Counted from the stretch's first letter, positions 41,556 to 53,708 are shown. The stretch: 64,000 nucleotides of DNA from Congregibacter litoralis KT71 (GCF_000153125.2 NZ_CM002299.1:1306324-1370323); one strand, 5' to 3'. The notes: a model not told the origin generated them from the letters alone. Numbers and translations: made by a program.

Positions 41556-42202
41556 GATGTGGGTTCCTTATCAGTGGGACGCTCGCCGAACAGCATTCGC
41601 CGGTTTTGTTCTGCGTATTGCAGCACCCGAGCGGTTGCCTGAACGACAGCGCGGGGAGTGATGGTGGCGCCGGTGAACTGATCAAAGGCGCCGCCATCTT
41701 TTCGTACGGTCCATTCCTCCAGTTCCGGATCGTTCAGGGAGCGTCCCCGGAAGCTCTCAATCCAGTCTGATTTTCGATGATCGACGGCATCGCCCAGCCC
41801 CGGCGTTTCGCGATGCTGGAGCACCCGAACCCCCGCGACGGTGCCGTCCCGATTAACGCCGACGATGAGCTCGATTTCGCCGCTGTAGCCGTCCGGTGCC
41901 GTCGCTGGAATCAGCGCTGCCGTTGCCTCGCCCTGGCGTTTGGCGATGTAAATGGCTTTGCTCTCCCGCAGCTGCAGAAAAGGATCATTTACCGGGGCGT
42001 CCAGACGATCGTCGAGCATGGCGTTATCGTGACTGGCTCGGGGAATGATCTGCAGCAGTGCTTTTTCTTCCGCCGCTCGCTGGGCGGCGCTGATGCGGTC
42101 CTTGGTGCCCAGAAAGGTCGTCGCCACCAGCAGGGCGGTCAGTACCGCAAACCCCGCCAGTAACAGGCTGTTGCGGGTGATTGCCTGGCGCAGTTCGTTC
42201 AC
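41552..42202 (-). CDS. rsxG: Rsx/Rnf complex subunit G
   Basis: A 216-residue periplasmic flavoprotein subunit with one N-terminal membrane anchor (about 13-30). The covalent FMN attachment motif appears as [12 protein letters not shown], where the last Thr of the S/T-GAT-x-T motif carries FMN. The segment [24 protein letters not shown] is typical of the FMN-binding domain. It overlaps rsxD and rsxE by 4 bp each. Confidence 0.93.
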   Translation of the reverse strand: MNELRQAITRNSLLLAGFAVLTALLVATTFLGTKDRISAAQRAAEEKALLQIIPRASHDNAMLDDRLDAPVNDPFLQLRESKAIYIAKRQGEATAALIPATAPDGYSGEIELIVGVNRDGTVAGVRVLQHRETPGLGDAVDHRKSDWIESFRGRSLNDPELEEWTVRKDGGAFDQFTGATITPRAVVQATARVLQYAEQNRRMLFGERPTDKEPTS

Positions 42203-43245
42203 GCCTCGGACCCCTTGCTACCGCCTTTGCCTTTGCCGTGGCCGTAGACCTTGGGTTGGGTGTAGTTGTCGATAAACGGTGCGGCAAAATTGGCGATGAG
42301 AACGGCAAACGCCACCGCGTCGGGATAATTACCCCGCACGCGGATGGTGTAAACCAGCAAGCCGATCATGGCACCGAACACCAGGCGCCCCCGATTACTC
42401 ACCGCCGACGACACGGGGTCCGTGATGATAAAAAACGCGCCGAACATCGTGGCACCGCTGAACAGATGAAAGAGGGGAGATCCGCCACTGGCGGAACTGC
42501 CCTCGTCATAAAATATCAGGGCACAGAGGCTCAGGGCCAGCAACATGGAGACAGGGGCATGCCAGGTGAATATCCCCTTGTAGAGCAAATACAGACCTCC
42601 CAGTAAGAAAGCCGCGTTGACGGCAAACCAGCCCACGCCCTGGAAGGCACCGAATTGCGGGTTGGCGGCATAGAGATCGGAGAGCAGCAGGCCCTTGTTC
42701 TGTCGCATAAGATCCAACGGTGTAGCCATGGTCTGGGCATCAAAGCTCTCGGGGTTAAAGCAGGCCTGGAGCGCTGCCAGCAAGCCCGGCACAGACTCTC
42801 CCACGCCCAGGGGCGGCATCCAGGTGCTCATCTGCAGGGGAAAGGAAATGAGCAGGACCACATAACCCACCATGGCGGGGTTGAAGGGGTTGTAACCCAA
42901 GCCGCCATAAAGATGTTTGGCGATGAGAATGGAAAAGCTGACACCGACAAGCAATAGCCACCAGGGCGCGTAGGGCGGCAGGGCAATACACAGCAGGGTG
43001 GAGGTCACGAGGGCGCTGTAGTCTTTCAAAAAAGGTTTGACCGCCTGCTTGCGCAGGAGCAAAGCGAGGCTTTCGCACAACAGGGCAACCAGACCACCGA
43101 AGACAATATTGACGATCACACCCGCACCAAAATAGTAAGTCAGGGCGACGACGCCCGGCAGGGTTGCCATAAGCACAGTCCCCATAACGCGGCTGGTGCT
43201 CATGGGGCCGTGGGCGTGGGGCGAGGTGACGACCAACAGACTCAT
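42199..43245 (-). CDS. rsxD: Rsx/Rnf complex subunit D
   Basis: A 348-residue membrane subunit of the NqrB/RnfD family with about nine helices. The covalent FMN site is recognisable as AQTMATPLD. Other family stretches are SPHAHGPMSTSRVM at the N-terminus and GYNPFNPAMVGYVVLLISFP. It overlaps rsxC by 4 bp and rsxG by 4 bp. Confidence 0.93.
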   Translation of the reverse strand: MSLLVVTSPHAHGPMSTSRVMGTVLMATLPGVVALTYYFGAGVIVNIVFGGLVALLCESLALLLRKQAVKPFLKDYSALVTSTLLCIALPPYAPWWLLLVGVSFSILIAKHLYGGLGYNPFNPAMVGYVVLLISFPLQMSTWMPPLGVGESVPGLLAALQACFNPESFDAQTMATPLDLMRQNKGLLLSDLYAANPQFGAFQGVGWFAVNAAFLLGGLYLLYKGIFTWHAPVSMLLALSLCALIFYDEGSSASGGSPLFHLFSGATMFGAFFIITDPVSSAVSNRGRLVFGAMIGLLVYTIRVRGNYPDAVAFAVLIANFAAPFIDNYTQPKVYGHGKGKGGSKGSEA

Positions 43246-45005
43246 GCGTTTTCGGTCTCGCTCGTGGTCTCGCTATCACTATCGGTCCGCGCCGGCGTAC
43301 CGCCCGCACCGGCTATTGTGGTCTGAAGATCAGCGAGTTTACTTTCTGTCGTGGCAACGGCCTTCTCCAGGGCTGAAGTAATCGCGGGGTCGCTGCCATC
43401 GTCGGCGGCAAGCTTCTCCCGCGCCTTGGCAAGGCGCGTCTCGATGCGCGCAAGCTTTTCCCGCTGTATCGCCTGCTCGTCGCCGGGTGTCTTTGCCAGG
43501 GCTGCCTTGCGGGCCTGTGCTCTCTCGATCGCGGCCTGAATGGGATCACCGTCCGCCGCCTGATCCGCCGCCTTGGCAAGGGCCGCGCGTTTGCGTGCCG
43601 CACGCTTGGCTTCTTTTTCTGCCGCTTCCCGGGCCATGCGTTCCTGTCGCGCCTCAAAGCGCTCCCGGGCATGGTCTGCCCGCGCGTTATCGGCCTTTTG
43701 CTCCCGCACCGCCGCCTTGGAGGCGCGGTAGTACTGCACCAGGGGAATATGGCTGGGGCAGACGTAGGAGCAGGCGCCACACTCGATGCAATCAAAAAGG
43801 TGATGCTCCTCCAACTGCTCATGGTTTTGGGCGCGGGCAAACCAGTAAAGCTGTTGCGGCAGAAGGCGCGCGGGGCAGGCCTCGGCACAGAGTCCGCAGC
43901 GGATACAGGCCTGGGCAGGCTCAGGTTCGGGAAGCTCCCCGGGGCCTGGCACCAGCAGGCAGTTGGTGGTTTTGATGACGGGGCAGCGGTGATCCGCCAG
44001 GGTCACCCCCATCATGGGGCCGCCCATGATGAGTCGCTGTCGTACTGTGGGCTGGTAGTCCGCCTGGGCCAGGAGGTCTTCCATGGGGGTGCCGAGGAGT
44101 ACATCGAAATTGCCGCGATTGCGCGCGGACTCCCCGGTGACCGTTGTCACGCGGCTGACCAAGGGCCGTCCCAGGACAATGGCATCGTGGACCGCGGCGG
44201 CGGTGCCGACGTTCTGACAGAGTATGCCGATACTTGCGGGCAAGCCGCCGCTGGGAACTTCCTTGCCCGTGAGTATTTCAATGAGCTGTTTTTCACCCCC
44301 CGAGGGATACTTGGTAGGGAAGGTAACCAACTCCATGTCCTCGCGGCGGGCAAGGGCCGTTTCGAAGGCGGCGATGGCTTCTGGCTTGTTATCCTCAATC
44401 CCGATAAGGATCTCTTTAGGGCGAGCGATATGCGCCAGAATCTCCACGCCGGCGATAATGCGGTCGGCCCTCTCGCGCATCAGAGCGTCATCGGAGGTGA
44501 TATAGGGTTCGCATTCCGTACCGTTGATAATCAGGGTCTTGATAGCGTCGTTGCTGTCCCCCGGCAATTTACGCGCCGTGGGAAACCCGGCACCACCCAG
44601 TCCGGCAATACCAGCCTCAAACAGTTGCCGGCCTAGCTGATCCGGGGAGAGACGGCGAAAGTCCTCCACGGGCGTGAGCTCGATCCAACGATCCTCCTTG
44701 TCGCAGTTGATGACGATGCAAGGCGCCATCATGCCCGATGCATGGGGTATGGGGCGTTCCTCAATGGCGCCGATAACACCCGAGGTGGGCGCGTGAAGGG
44801 GGAGGCCGCTGAGGTCCGTCAGGCGCTCTCCACCGCGGACTTCCTGACCGACGGCTACCGCCGGCGCCGCCGTGGGGCCGATATGTTGCGCCAGGGGCAG
44901 CACTAACTGTGACGGGATTGCAGCTTTGCGAATGCTCCCTTCGTTGGACAGCGTCTTACGCTCGGCAGGGTAGATGCCCCCATGGAAGTCATAGATACGC
45001 CTCAT
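43242..45005 (-). CDS. rsxC: Rsx/Rnf complex subunit C
   Basis: A 587-residue peripheral subunit with an NADH/FMN-binding SLBB-type domain ([33 protein letters not shown]) and two 4Fe-4S motifs ([12 protein letters not shown] near residue 370 and [12 protein letters not shown] near 410). The C-terminal 150 residues are Ala/Lys/Arg/Glu-rich and likely coiled-coil, as in other gammaproteobacterial RsxC proteins. It overlaps rsxB and rsxD by 4 bp each. Confidence 0.93.
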   Translation of the reverse strand: MRRIYDFHGGIYPAERKTLSNEGSIRKAAIPSQLVLPLAQHIGPTAAPAVAVGQEVRGGERLTDLSGLPLHAPTSGVIGAIEERPIPHASGMMAPCIVINCDKEDRWIELTPVEDFRRLSPDQLGRQLFEAGIAGLGGAGFPTARKLPGDSNDAIKTLIINGTECEPYITSDDALMRERADRIIAGVEILAHIARPKEILIGIEDNKPEAIAAFETALARREDMELVTFPTKYPSGGEKQLIEILTGKEVPSGGLPASIGILCQNVGTAAAVHDAIVLGRPLVSRVTTVTGESARNRGNFDVLLGTPMEDLLAQADYQPTVRQRLIMGGPMMGVTLADHRCPVIKTTNCLLVPGPGELPEPEPAQACIRCGLCAEACPARLLPQQLYWFARAQNHEQLEEHHLFDCIECGACSYVCPSHIPLVQYYRASKAAVREQKADNARADHARERFEARQERMAREAAEKEAKRAARKRAALAKAADQAADGDPIQAAIERAQARKAALAKTPGDEQAIQREKLARIETRLAKAREKLAADDGSDPAITSALEKAVATTESKLADLQTTIAGAGGTPARTDSDSETTSETENA

Positions 45006-45610
45006 GCCGCGCGCTCCTGATTTGCATCCGTGGCAATAATCATGGGGCCGACATCTGCCGTGGGCAGTTCCCAGTGCCAGTTCGTCAGCGTCTTGGGCAG
45101 GGGCAGCATCTCAATGCAATCCACGGGGCAGGGATCTACGCACAGATCACAGCCGGTACATTCCGAAGCAATCACCGTATGCATTTGCTTGGCCGCACCC
45201 AGGATCGCGTCCACGGGGCAGGCCTGAATGCATTTGGTGCAGCCTATGCAGTCCTCCTCAATGATGAAGGCGACGGTGGTCTCCGTCTCGGCGCCGTGTT
45301 CTGCATCCAGGGGCGTTGGCTCCACATCCAGCAAGTCCGCCAGCGCCTGAATACCGGCCTCGCCGCCGGGAGGACATTTGTTAATGCCCTCGCCCGCAAC
45401 GATAGCCTCCGCATAGGGACGGCAGCCGGGATAGCCGCACTGACCGCACTGGGTTTGTGGAAGAATGGCGTTTATCTGGTCGGCGATGGGGTTGCCTTCC
45501 GCGCGGAATCGAATCGAGGCAAAACCCAGGATCGAGCCGAAAATCAGTCCCAGGCCCAGCATTGCCAGAAGCGCCGCGACGAAGGGATAGTTGCCAATGA
45601 GTTCAGACAT
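45002..45610 (-). CDS. rsxB: Rsx/Rnf complex subunit B (ferredoxin)
   Basis: A 202-residue iron-sulfur subunit. A membrane anchor ([20 protein letters not shown]) is followed by a four-cysteine cluster domain (CGQCGYPGC) and two ferredoxin 4Fe-4S motifs ([12 protein letters not shown] and [12 protein letters not shown]). The ATG at 45610 is 4 bp after the rsxA stop; the frame is open 7 codons upstream inside rsxA. It passes electrons from ferredoxin toward the membrane subunits. Confidence 0.93.
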   Translation of the reverse strand: MSELIGNYPFVAALLAMLGLGLIFGSILGFASIRFRAEGNPIADQINAILPQTQCGQCGYPGCRPYAEAIVAGEGINKCPPGGEAGIQALADLLDVEPTPLDAEHGAETETTVAFIIEEDCIGCTKCIQACPVDAILGAAKQMHTVIASECTGCDLCVDPCPVDCIEMLPLPKTLTNWHWELPTADVGPMIIATDANQERAA

Positions 45611-45614
45611 TACG

Positions 45615-46193
45615 CTATACCAGCCCGGCAAATCCCATAAAAGCCAGGGACATGAGACCCGCGGTCACCATGCCGATAGCGGCACCGGAGAACGGCGCGG
45701 GCACATCGGCGACGGCAATGCGCTCGCGCATGGCGGCAAACAGAACCAGTACCAGCGAGAAGCCCAGGGCGGCGCCAAAACCATAGAGCAGGGCTTCGAT
45801 AAAGCTGTGGCTCTTGTTGGTGTTGATCAGAGCGACCCCGAGAACCGCGCAGTTGGTGGTGATGAGAGGCAGGTACACGCCCAGCACCCGGTGCAGGAGA
45901 GGGCTGGACTTGCGCACGACCATTTCCGTGAATTGCACCACGACGGCAATCACCAGAATAAATGCGATGGTTTTCAGATACCCCAGCCCCAGGGGGAGGA
46001 GCAGGTAGTGGTAGGTCAGGTGGCTGCAGGCCGAAGCCAGGGTGAGGACAAAGGTCGTGGCCATGGACATCCCCATGGCCGTTTCCAGTTTGTTGGAGAC
46101 GCCCATGAAGGGGCACAGTCCTAAAAACTGCACCAGCACAAAGTTGTTCACCAGAATGGCGCCTATCAGCAGCAGCGAATAATCTGCCAGCAT
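45615..46193 (-). CDS. rsxA: Rsx/Rnf complex subunit A
   Basis: A 192-residue six-helix membrane subunit, first gene of rsxABCDGE. Family stretches include [20 protein letters not shown] and [15 protein letters not shown], each with a conserved Cys. The ATG at 46193 gives the usual length; a GTG at 46205 is an alternative. The 220-bp gap upstream (46194-46413) before the 3' end of metG presumably holds the promoter; a TTGTTTATTAA stretch is visible on the minus strand near 46357-46367, but no certain operator was found. Confidence 0.92.
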   Translation of the reverse strand: MLADYSLLLIGAILVNNFVLVQFLGLCPFMGVSNKLETAMGMSMATTFVLTLASACSHLTYHYLLLPLGLGYLKTIAFILVIAVVVQFTEMVVRKSSPLLHRVLGVYLPLITTNCAVLGVALINTNKSHSFIEALLYGFGAALGFSLVLVLFAAMRERIAVADVPAPFSGAAIGMVTAGLMSLAFMGFAGLV

Positions 46194-46413
46194 TTTCTCA
46201 CCCACAGCATCCGGGGATGCACTCTAGAAATTGTCCGAGAGGGCCAGGATAAAAACGCGCCGCAGCCTCGAAAAGCCTTTTCCAGCCTCTTCCGCCTCCC
46301 TGGGTCCCGCTCAATCCAACCCGGTCCCCCAACAGCAGCCATGGTAGGCAGACTTTCCTTAATAAACAATGCGTTGGCGTGTTGAGCGCCGCTCCGAGGG
46401 GGCCGTCGGCTCC

Positions 46414-48489
46414 TCACGTAACCCGCATGCCCGGGGTTGCACCACTGTCCGGCGACAGGAGGAAAACATCGGTGTCTCCTTCACCGGCGGCCAGCACCAT
46501 ACCCTCGGACACGCCAAAGCGCATTTTCCGGGGAGCCAGGTTGGCTACCACCACGGTCAGTCGACCCACCAGCGTTGCCGGGTCGTAGGCCCCCTTGATG
46601 CCGGAAAATACCTGTCGTTTGCCCAGTTCTCCAAGATCAAGATGCAGTGCCAGGAGCTTGTCGGCGCCCTCCACGGCCTCTGCCGCCTCAATGCGGGCCA
46701 CGCGTAAATCCACTTTCTGAAAATCCCGAATATCGAGGTATTCACTGTCTGGTGACGCTGCGGCGTTTTTCTGCCCTGTCTTCTTGTCAGCGGGTTTTCC
46801 GGGCGTTTTCTCAGACTTGGCTTGTTCAGAGGCTTCGCCGGGGGTTTCCTCGCGATTGCTCTCCACCATTTTACTGACCAGTTTGGGATCCACGCGTTGC
46901 ATCAGCGGCTCGAAGGTCGCCAGTTCGTGATTCAGGAGGAGCGCTTCCCGCTGATCCCAATCAAGGCTGCAGCGCAGATATGCCGCGGCCCGCTCTGCCA
47001 TCGTCGGCAAAACAGGCTGAAGGTAGATCATCAGGAGGCGAAAACAGTTGATCCCCGTGGAGCACACCAGCTGCACATCCGCAGCCTGTCCCGGTTCCTT
47101 TGCCATCACCCAGGGTTTGTGCTGGTCAATGTACTGATTGGCTCGATCCGCCAGTTCCATAATCAGGCGGATCGCCTTGCTGAATTCCCGGTCCTCGTAG
47201 GCCTGCGCAATCTCTGTGCCGGCTTCCCCAAAGGACGCGAGGAGTTCCGGCTCACTGCAGCGTTCGGATGTGCGATTCTCAAAACCCTTACGCAGGAAGC
47301 CCGCACAGCGACTGGCGATGTTCACGACCTTGCCAACGACATCGGAATTGACCCGCTGTACGAAGTCCTCGAGATTGAGATCGATATCATCGACACCCGC
47401 ACTGAGCTTGGCGGCGAAGTAATAGCGCAGGTACTCGGCATCGAGATGCTGGAGATAGTGATGGGCATTGATGAAGGTGCCCCGGCTCTTGGACATCTTG
47501 GTGCCATCAACCGTGAGAAAGCCGTGAACAAAGACGCCCGTGGGGGTGCGAAGTTCGGCTGCATGAAGCATCGCCGGCCAGAACAGGCCATGAAAATTAA
47601 TGATGTCCTTGCCCACAAAGTGGTAGAGCTCCGTGTCGCCACCGGGCTGCCAGAAGTCGTCAAAGGCGATGTCCCTTTGCGCGCAGTAATTCTGGAAGCT
47701 TCCCATGTAACCAATGGGAGCATCGAGCCAGACATAAAAGTATTTGTCGGTCTCTCCGGGAATCTGAAAGCCGAAATAGGGAGCGTCCCGGCTGATGTCC
47801 CATTCCTGAAGGCCGCTATCGGTCCACTCCCGAAGTTTGTTCGCTACCGCATCCTGGAGCGTTCCCGAGTCAATCCAGGTTCGCAGCATGTCGGCAAACA
47901 GGGGCAGGCGAAAGAAAAAATGCCGCGACTCGCGATCCACCGGTGTGGCACCGGAAAGTGCCGACAAGGGATCGATAAGCTCCGCCGGCGAATAGGTGGC
48001 GCCACAGGCTTCGCAGTTATCACCGTATTGATCAGGTGTTTTGCACCTCGGACAGGTACCTTTGATGAAACGGTCAGCGAGGAACAACCCCTTCTCCGGA
48101 TCGTAGGCCTGAGTGATTTCTCTTTCGTTAATCGCTCCCGCCGCCTTCAGGCGCTCGTAGATCGTCTCAGACCAATGGCGGGTTTCTTCGGAGTGGGTGC
48201 TGTAGAAATTGTCAAAGCTGATGGCAAAGGCCCGGGAGGCGGCCAGATGATCCTTGTGCACCGCATCAATCTGCTGTTCTGCGGTGATGCCCTGGCGCTC
48301 CGCGCTCAGCATGATGGCGGTGCCATGGGCGTCATCGGCGCAGACATAGTGACACTCGTGTCCCCGGGAGCGCTGAAAGCGCACCCAGATGTCCGTCTGC
48401 ACCTGCTCAAGGATATGGCCCAGGTGGAGGGGCCCGTTGGCATAGGGTAGGGCGCTGGTAACCAGAATACGCCGCTTGGCTTGAGTCAT
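46414..48489 (-). CDS. metG: Methionyl-tRNA synthetase
   Basis: A 691-residue class I aminoacyl-tRNA synthetase. The HIGH motif appears as PLHLGHI, a zinc-binding knuckle as [18 protein letters not shown], and KMSKS as [11 protein letters not shown]-terminal tRNA-binding (EMAP-II-like) domain begins near residue 590 ([15 protein letters not shown]), joined by a Lys/Gly/Pro-rich linker. The ATG at 48489 is chosen over a longer frame because it places the HIGH motif at the normal distance. Divergent from mrp/apbC, as in many gammaproteobacteria. Confidence 0.96.
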   Translation of the reverse strand: MTQAKRRILVTSALPYANGPLHLGHILEQVQTDIWVRFQRSRGHECHYVCADDAHGTAIMLSAERQGITAEQQIDAVHKDHLAASRAFAISFDNFYSTHSEETRHWSETIYERLKAAGAINEREITQAYDPEKGLFLADRFIKGTCPRCKTPDQYGDNCEACGATYSPAELIDPLSALSGATPVDRESRHFFFRLPLFADMLRTWIDSGTLQDAVANKLREWTDSGLQEWDISRDAPYFGFQIPGETDKYFYVWLDAPIGYMGSFQNYCAQRDIAFDDFWQPGGDTELYHFVGKDIINFHGLFWPAMLHAAELRTPTGVFVHGFLTVDGTKMSKSRGTFINAHHYLQHLDAEYLRYYFAAKLSAGVDDIDLNLEDFVQRVNSDVVGKVVNIASRCAGFLRKGFENRTSERCSEPELLASFGEAGTEIAQAYEDREFSKAIRLIMELADRANQYIDQHKPWVMAKEPGQAADVQLVCSTGINCFRLLMIYLQPVLPTMAERAAAYLRCSLDWDQREALLLNHELATFEPLMQRVDPKLVSKMVESNREETPGEASEQAKSEKTPGKPADKKTGQKNAAASPDSEYLDIRDFQKVDLRVARIEAAEAVEGADKLLALHLDLGELGKRQVFSGIKGAYDPATLVGRLTVVVANLAPRKMRFGVSEGMVLAAGEGDTDVFLLSPDSGATPGMRVT

Positions 48490-48618
48490 TGCGAAACTGT
48501 CCGCGGGAAAAGGCGCGCTATCATAGCGAGTGCCCCCGCCGATTTCATCTGCATTCATTGAGTGCATGGGAGGCAATACCTATACTTGGCGCCTTTATCA
48601 CCGCGGGACCTGTTTTGC

Positions 48619-49428
48619 ATGCAAGTGGCCAAGCACATAATCGCCGTTGCCTCGGGTAAAGGAGGCGTTGGTAAATCTACCACGGCGGTCAATCTCGCCT
48701 TGGCCCTGAGCGCTACCGGCGCGCGGGTGGGCCTCCTGGATGCCGATATCTACGGCCCCAGTGTGGCCCTGATGCTGGGTGTAGCGGAGGGTACCCGTCC
48801 CGAGAGTAGCGACGGCAAAACCATGAGTCCCGTGGAGGCCCATGGCCTGGCGAGTATGTCCATGGCCTACCTGGCCAGTGATCGCACGCCCATGGTGTGG
48901 CGGGGACCGATGGCCGGTGGCGCGCTGATCCAGATGCTGGAGCAGACCCGCTGGGGTGATCTGGATTACCTGATCATTGATATGCCGCCGGGGACTGGCG
49001 ATATTCAACTGACGCTGTCGCAGAAAGCGACGGTATCGGGCGCTGTCATCGTGACGACGCCTCAGGATATTGCGCTCCTGGATGCCCGTAAAGGCATTGA
49101 GATGTTTCGCAAGGTCAGTGTTCCCGTCCTTGGAATCATTGAAAATATGGGGCTGCATACCTGCAGCCAGTGTGGCCATACAGAGTCGGTTTTTGGCCTG
49201 GATGGTGGGCAGCGCATCGCGGCCGAATACGGCGTTGCCCTGCTGGCCAGTCTACCCCTGGAGCGCACGATCCGCGAGTACACCGACGCGGGAACCCCCA
49301 TCGTTATCCGCGAACCCGAAAGCGCCGCGGGACAGGCCTACATGACCGCGGCCCGGGCATTGATGCGGGCATTGGGTGAACAGCCCGCCGGAGACGATTT
49401 TCCGACCATCACTATCAGCGACGACTGA
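48619..49428 (+). CDS. apbC: Mrp/ApbC-type P-loop iron-sulfur carrier
   Basis: A 269-residue Mrp/NBP35-family ATPase that carries or assembles 4Fe-4S clusters. The deviant P-loop GKGGVGKST is near residue 13, followed by [10 protein letters not shown], the family motif [11 protein letters not shown] and the cluster cysteines CSQCG. The N-terminal MIP18 (DUF59) domain of E. coli Mrp is absent, so this is the short form. The ATG at 48619 is chosen. It is followed by dcd after 11 bp. Confidence 0.92.
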   Translation: MQVAKHIIAVASGKGGVGKSTTAVNLALALSATGARVGLLDADIYGPSVALMLGVAEGTRPESSDGKTMSPVEAHGLASMSMAYLASDRTPMVWRGPMAGGALIQMLEQTRWGDLDYLIIDMPPGTGDIQLTLSQKATVSGAVIVTTPQDIALLDARKGIEMFRKVSVPVLGIIENMGLHTCSQCGHTESVFGLDGGQRIAAEYGVALLASLPLERTIREYTDAGTPIVIREPESAAGQAYMTAARALMRALGEQPAGDDFPTITISDD

Positions 49429-49439
49429 CGAGAGAAGCT

Positions 49440-50009
49440 ATGAGTATTAAATCTGACAAGTGGATTCGTCGCATGGCGACAGAGCACGGCATGATCGAGC
49501 CTTTCGAGGCCGGTCAGGTGCGCAGCGATAGTGACGGCGGAAAGGTAATCTCCTACGGCACCTCAAGCTATGGCTATGATGTGCGCTGCGCCGACGAGTT
49601 TCGCGTATTTACGAACATCAATTCGGCTACCGTCGATCCCAAAGCCTTTGACGATGACAGCTTTGTGAACATCAGCAGCGATGTCTGTGTGATTCCCCCC
49701 AACTCCTTTGCGCTGGCGCGCACCGTGGAGTATTTCCGCATCCCCCGCAACGTGCTCACCATATGCCTGGGTAAATCCACCTATGCCCGTTGCGGCATCA
49801 TCGTAAATGTCACGCCCCTCGAACCCGAGTGGGAAGGCCACGTGACCCTGGAGTTCTCCAACACCACAACTCTGCCGGCGAAAATTTACGCCAACGAAGG
49901 CGTGGCCCAAATGCTGTTTTTTGAGTCTGACGAAGTCTGTGAAACCAGCTACAAGGATCGCGGTGGCAAGTATCAGGGTCAGACGGGGGTCACCCTTCCC
50001 CGAGCCTGA
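49440..50009 (+). CDS. dcd: dCTP deaminase
   Basis: A 189-residue homotrimeric enzyme that deaminates dCTP to dUTP, the main route to dTMP in gammaproteobacteria. The family segments [28 protein letters not shown] and [11 protein letters not shown] (with the catalytic Glu) are visible, as is the C-terminal [12 protein letters not shown]. It follows apbC by 11 bp with GAGAGAAG as RBS. It ends directly against the convergent DUF3108 gene. Confidence 0.95.
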   Translation: MSIKSDKWIRRMATEHGMIEPFEAGQVRSDSDGGKVISYGTSSYGYDVRCADEFRVFTNINSATVDPKAFDDDSFVNISSDVCVIPPNSFALARTVEYFRIPRNVLTICLGKSTYARCGIIVNVTPLEPEWEGHVTLEFSNTTTLPAKIYANEGVAQMLFFESDEVCETSYKDRGGKYQGQTGVTLPRA

Positions 50010-50852
50010 TCAGCTGTTGGCGCCGGCGACGGCAGTGCCGGCTATCTCGGCGCTGATGAGGTTGGCTTCGATGGTCTTGCCGTCTTCGATGTGTACCGTG
50101 CGCACCATGAGGTAGTCCCACTCGGGGGCTATCCATACGCCGGACTGGCGATCGGGGTCGTCGTGGTCCCTTTCAAAATGCAGGGTATTTACCCAGCCCA
50201 TGGGCGTTTCGAGGCGCTCTTCCCCGGCGTAAAGCAGGCGGTACTCCTTGACTTTCCGGCCGTCGGCTACGTGGAACAGGATGTCATCCTTCGGCGTGGG
50301 GTCATTGAGCAATGACAGGCGTAACTGCTCCTGCTGGCTCATGCGGTCCAGGGTGTCGCCGGTTTTCGGGAGTTCATACCACTCTTTTTTGTACAGGCTT
50401 CTGATGACCTGGGAGTCGTTGTCAAAATGGACTTCCCGCCGCCGGCTCACGGGGCCGCTGAGCTGGTAGACATAGGAGCGGGGCTGGATATTTTCGCCGT
50501 CGAGGGTGAACAAGCTGACTTCGCTTATCCCCGCAACAAGCAGTTTGCCCTCACTGGTCAGTTTGCAATCGCCGTTTGCATCCATGGTCAGACTGCGGCG
50601 AAGCTTGATGCTGAGACCGGAGGTCGAGGTCTTGTAGACCGCATCATAGGGCGTCAGCGCGCGCAGCTCCTTCGGCGCCTCCTGGGCACCGGGCGTTTGC
50701 GCCTGCGCCGCGGTGCTGACGAGGCTCTGCGCGGTGATGCCCAATGTAGTGAGAGGCAGTGCGGTGATAAGGGTCGATGCGACCACGGTCAGCAACCCGG
50801 TCGGTAAACGCGTAGTTCCTGTGGTCCATCGTCTGGCTGATATCACTGTCAT
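50010..50852 (-). CDS. DUF3108 family periplasmic protein
   Basis: A 280-residue protein with an N-terminal signal-like hydrophobic segment (residues about 19-45, ending near TAAQAQTPGAQ) and a beta-rich body typical of DUF3108, including YDAVYKTSTSGLSIKLRRSL and GWVNTLHFERDHDDPDRQ. The function of the family is unknown; a cell-envelope role is suspected. Its ATG overlaps the purN stop by 4 bp, an arrangement also seen in pseudomonads. Confidence 0.8.
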   Translation of the reverse strand: MTVISARRWTTGTTRLPTGLLTVVASTLITALPLTTLGITAQSLVSTAAQAQTPGAQEAPKELRALTPYDAVYKTSTSGLSIKLRRSLTMDANGDCKLTSEGKLLVAGISEVSLFTLDGENIQPRSYVYQLSGPVSRRREVHFDNDSQVIRSLYKKEWYELPKTGDTLDRMSQQEQLRLSLLNDPTPKDDILFHVADGRKVKEYRLLYAGEERLETPMGWVNTLHFERDHDDPDRQSGVWIAPEWDYLMVRTVHIEDGKTIEANLISAEIAGTAVAGANS

Positions 50853-51490
50853 GCGTTTACTCCATTGCCTGTGAGTGATGGGTCTTTCCAGACCTTGCCG
50901 TTGCGCAGCTCAACCTTTCCTTCGATACACCAGCGCACAGCCTGGGGGTAAATGCGGTGTTCCTGGGCCTGCACCCGTGCGGAAAGACTGCTCGCGTCAT
51001 CGCCCGGCAGAATCGGCACGCGCGCCTGGATGATGCCGGGGCCCGCGTCCAGCTCCGGAATCACAAAATGCACCGTGGCGCCGCTTTCCTTGTCGCCCGC
51101 ATCAAGGGCGCGCTGGTGCGTGTTCAATCCCGGGTATTTAGGCAACAAAGACGGGTGAATGTTCAATAGAGACCCGTAATATTCCCGAATAAAGCGATCC
51201 GTGAGTATGCGCATGAAACCGGCGAGCACCACGAGATCGATGGCTTTGTCCCGCAGCGCCTGCAGCATCGCCTCCTCAAAAGCGTCCCGGCTCTCATAAT
51301 CGCGATGATTGATGCAGCAGTGAGGAAGTTGTTTTTCTTCCGCGCGGGCGAGTACCCGGGCACCGGGGACGTTACTGATGACCAGACTGATCGTTGCGGG
51401 AATGTCTCCCTGGTCACAGGCGCTGGCGATAGCGGCCATATTCGAGCCTGAGCCAGACGCGATTATCGCGATGCGCCCGGGGGTGCTCAT
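50849..51490 (-). CDS. purN: Phosphoribosylglycinamide formyltransferase
   Basis: A 213-residue GAR transformylase of purine synthesis using 10-formyl-THF. The N-terminal phosphate loop is [13 protein letters not shown]; the active-site region is [20 protein letters not shown], with the catalytic Asn-His pair and a later Asp in LDAGPGIIQ. It overlaps purM by 4 bp upstream and the DUF3108 gene by 4 bp downstream. Confidence 0.95.
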   Translation of the reverse strand: MSTPGRIAIIASGSGSNMAAIASACDQGDIPATISLVISNVPGARVLARAEEKQLPHCCINHRDYESRDAFEEAMLQALRDKAIDLVVLAGFMRILTDRFIREYYGSLLNIHPSLLPKYPGLNTHQRALDAGDKESGATVHFVIPELDAGPGIIQARVPILPGDDASSLSARVQAQEHRIYPQAVRWCIEGKVELRNGKVWKDPSLTGNGVNA

Positions 51491-52533
51491 TCGCTGAAGC
51501 GGATGCCTGCGTCTCCGGGAACGGTCTCACCGATCTGCCAGGCGGCGAGGCCGTGATTTGCCAGGGTGTCGATAGCGGGGGCCACCTGCGTCCGGGGGAT
51601 GCACAACACCATGCCCACACCGCAGTTAAAAGTGCGAAACATCTCCATGCGCTCAATGTTTCCCGCGTCCTGCAGCCACTGGAACACCGCGGGCCACTTC
51701 CAGCTCCCGGTGTCTATGTGCGCCATCACCGTGTCGGGGAGGACGCGGGGAAGGTTCTCCAGAAGCCCGCCTCCGGTGATATGCGCCATGGCATGTATTT
51801 CTATGTTCTGGCGCAGGGCCAGCAAGGCTTTGCAATACAGTGTCGTGGGTTCCAGCAAAAGTTCGCCCAGGGGTTTTCCTCCGGTTTCAAGGCTTGCATC
51901 GAGGTCCACCTGGCTGTGCTCCAGCACCTTGCGGATGAGTGAATAGCCGTTGGCATGGGGGCCGCTGCTGGCGATGGCCACGAGAGCGTCTCCGGCAGCG
52001 ACGCCACTCCCGTCGATCACCCTGTCCCGCTCCACGACGCCCACACAGAAGCCAGCGAGATCGTAGTCGCCTTCGCTGTACATGCCCGGCATTTCTGCCG
52101 TTTCGCCTCCCACGAGTGCACAGCCGGCGAGCTCGCAACCCGCTGCGATACCACGCACCACGTCCGTGGCAACATCCAGATCGAGCTTCCCCGTGGCGTA
52201 ATAGTCGAGAAAAAACAGGGGTTCTGCACCGCTCACGGCGATGTCGTTGGCGCACATGGCGACCAGATCAATACCAATATGTTCGTGGTGATTGAGTTCG
52301 ATGGCGAGGCGTAGCTTGGTGCCCACGCCATCGGTGCCAGAGACCAGGAGAGGCTCCCGGTATCCGGTGGGGAGTGCACAGAGCGCCCCGAAGCCGCCCA
52401 GGCCACTCATGACTTCTGGCCGTCGCGTGCGCTCCACGGCATCACGGATCCGTCCCACGAGCGCGTTGCCTTTATCGATATCCACGCCCGCATCGCGGTA
52501 GGTGAGGGGTGTTTTCTGCTGCTTTTCTGACAT
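51487..52533 (-). CDS. purM: Phosphoribosylformylglycinamidine cyclo-ligase
   Basis: A 348-residue AIR synthetase that closes the imidazole ring using ATP. The N-terminal [17 protein letters not shown] and the motifs [14 protein letters not shown] and [15 protein letters not shown] are diagnostic. The frame is open a further 50 codons upstream, but the ATG at 52533 matches the family start; the upstream part would overlap the divergent DUF2066 gene's promoter region. Co-transcribed with purN. Confidence 0.95.
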   Translation of the reverse strand: MSEKQQKTPLTYRDAGVDIDKGNALVGRIRDAVERTRRPEVMSGLGGFGALCALPTGYREPLLVSGTDGVGTKLRLAIELNHHEHIGIDLVAMCANDIAVSGAEPLFFLDYYATGKLDLDVATDVVRGIAAGCELAGCALVGGETAEMPGMYSEGDYDLAGFCVGVVERDRVIDGSGVAAGDALVAIASSGPHANGYSLIRKVLEHSQVDLDASLETGGKPLGELLLEPTTLYCKALLALRQNIEIHAMAHITGGGLLENLPRVLPDTVMAHIDTGSWKWPAVFQWLQDAGNIERMEMFRTFNCGVGMVLCIPRTQVAPAIDTLANHGLAAWQIGETVPGDAGIRFSE

Positions 52534-52628
52534 GGGACCTGGCCGGCGTGTTGGTGAGCGCGCAGTGTAGCGTCCCGGGCCCGCCAGTAAAGGGTGGGAA
52601 GCGCCATGCGCCATGCCACGAGGTTCCC

Positions 52629-53708
52629 ATGCGCGGTACAATGGCCCCCATGTACGGGTTTTTCTTCCAACGGTTTCTGGCAACGGCGCTGCTTTGCGCG
52701 GGTGCGCTCCTGGGCAGCGTGTCTGTACAGGCAGAAATCGTAGAGAACATCTATAGCGCGCGGCTCACGGTGGAGGGTCGCGATGCCCGGTCCCTTGCGG
52801 CGGCGCGCAAAGCGGGACTGGCCGAGGTCATCATCAAAGCGTCAGGAAACCCTCAGGCTGTCGAGCGGACGCCGGTAGTTCAGGCGCTGGACGATGCCCA
52901 GGGATATCTCCTCGGCTATAGCTATGAGGAGGGCGTCGATAACGCCCTGGTTCTTCGCCTCGAGTACGACGAACAGGCGGTGCAGAGGCTGCTTGCCGAG
53001 GCAGACCTGCGTTTGTGGACCGCAAACCGGCCCCTGGTGCTGACCTGGCTGGTGATTAGCGATGAGCGGGGGCGTCGTTTCGCGTCCCTGGAGGCTGCGC
53101 CGTCCGTAGACGCGATGCTCAAAGAGAGCTTCGCGCGTCGCGGTGTGCCATTGCAGACGCCTCTATACGATCTTTCGGATACGTCGACGATTACCCTGGG
53201 CGAGGCCTGGCGTCAGTCCTCCGTGGCCCTCATTGATGCATCGGACCGCTATGGGGACGCCGAATTGTTGGCGGGTCGCGTGGCCCGGTTGTCCGATGGC
53301 AGTTGGGTCGGTGACTGGCGCTATCTCGATAACGGTCGCTGGACGAGTCGTTCCACCGTCGCGGCTAATCTGGAGGCTTTCACCAATGCCGGGGCAGAGC
53401 TGGTAGCGGCGACTCTGGCAGAACAATACGGCGTGAAGATCGGTGCTGACCGGGATGACCGGTACAGGATTGTGCTTCGGGGGATCCGTTCTTTTGCGGA
53501 TTACAAGGTCGTGCAGGAGAGCCTCGGCAATCTTGAGGCGGTGCGGGCGGTGGTGCCCGAGAGTCTCCTGGGAGATCAGGTGAGCGTCCGGGTTGAAGCA
53601 GAAACCGATGTGCAGCAGCTGGCAAAAATTATTGAACTGGACGCACGTTTTGTTGCCCTGCCACGAGAGCCGGGGCAGGACGCGCTTTTTTATGAGTGGA
53701 TTCCATGA
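52629..53708 (+). CDS. DUF2066 periplasmic protein
   Basis: A 359-residue protein with a signal peptide ([21 protein letters not shown]) and a DUF2066 body ([23 protein letters not shown], then [14 protein letters not shown]). The function is unknown; the gene commonly sits between purM and a PerM-like gene. The start is uncertain: ATG 52629 has GAGG upstream, and ATGs at 52641 and 52650 are alternatives that would shorten only the signal n-region. It overlaps the next gene by 4 bp (ATGA). Confidence 0.8.
   Translation: MRGTMAPMYGFFFQRFLATALLCAGALLGSVSVQAEIVENIYSARLTVEGRDARSLAAARKAGLAEVIIKASGNPQAVERTPVVQALDDAQGYLLGYSYEEGVDNALVLRLEYDEQAVQRLLAEADLRLWTANRPLVLTWLVISDERGRRFASLEAAPSVDAMLKESFARRGVPLQTPLYDLSDTSTITLGEAWRQSSVALIDASDRYGDAELLAGRVARLSDGSWVGDWRYLDNGRWTSRSTVAANLEAFTNAGAELVAATLAEQYGVKIGADRDDRYRIVLRGIRSFADYKVVQESLGNLEAVRAVVPESLLGDQVSVRVEAETDVQQLAKIIELDARFVALPREPGQDALFYEWIP

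Noticed and set aside
46822..48450. Long open frame (542 codons) antisense to metG
   Set aside because: metG on the other strand has full motif support; the antisense frame is an effect of GC-rich codon use and shows no domain.
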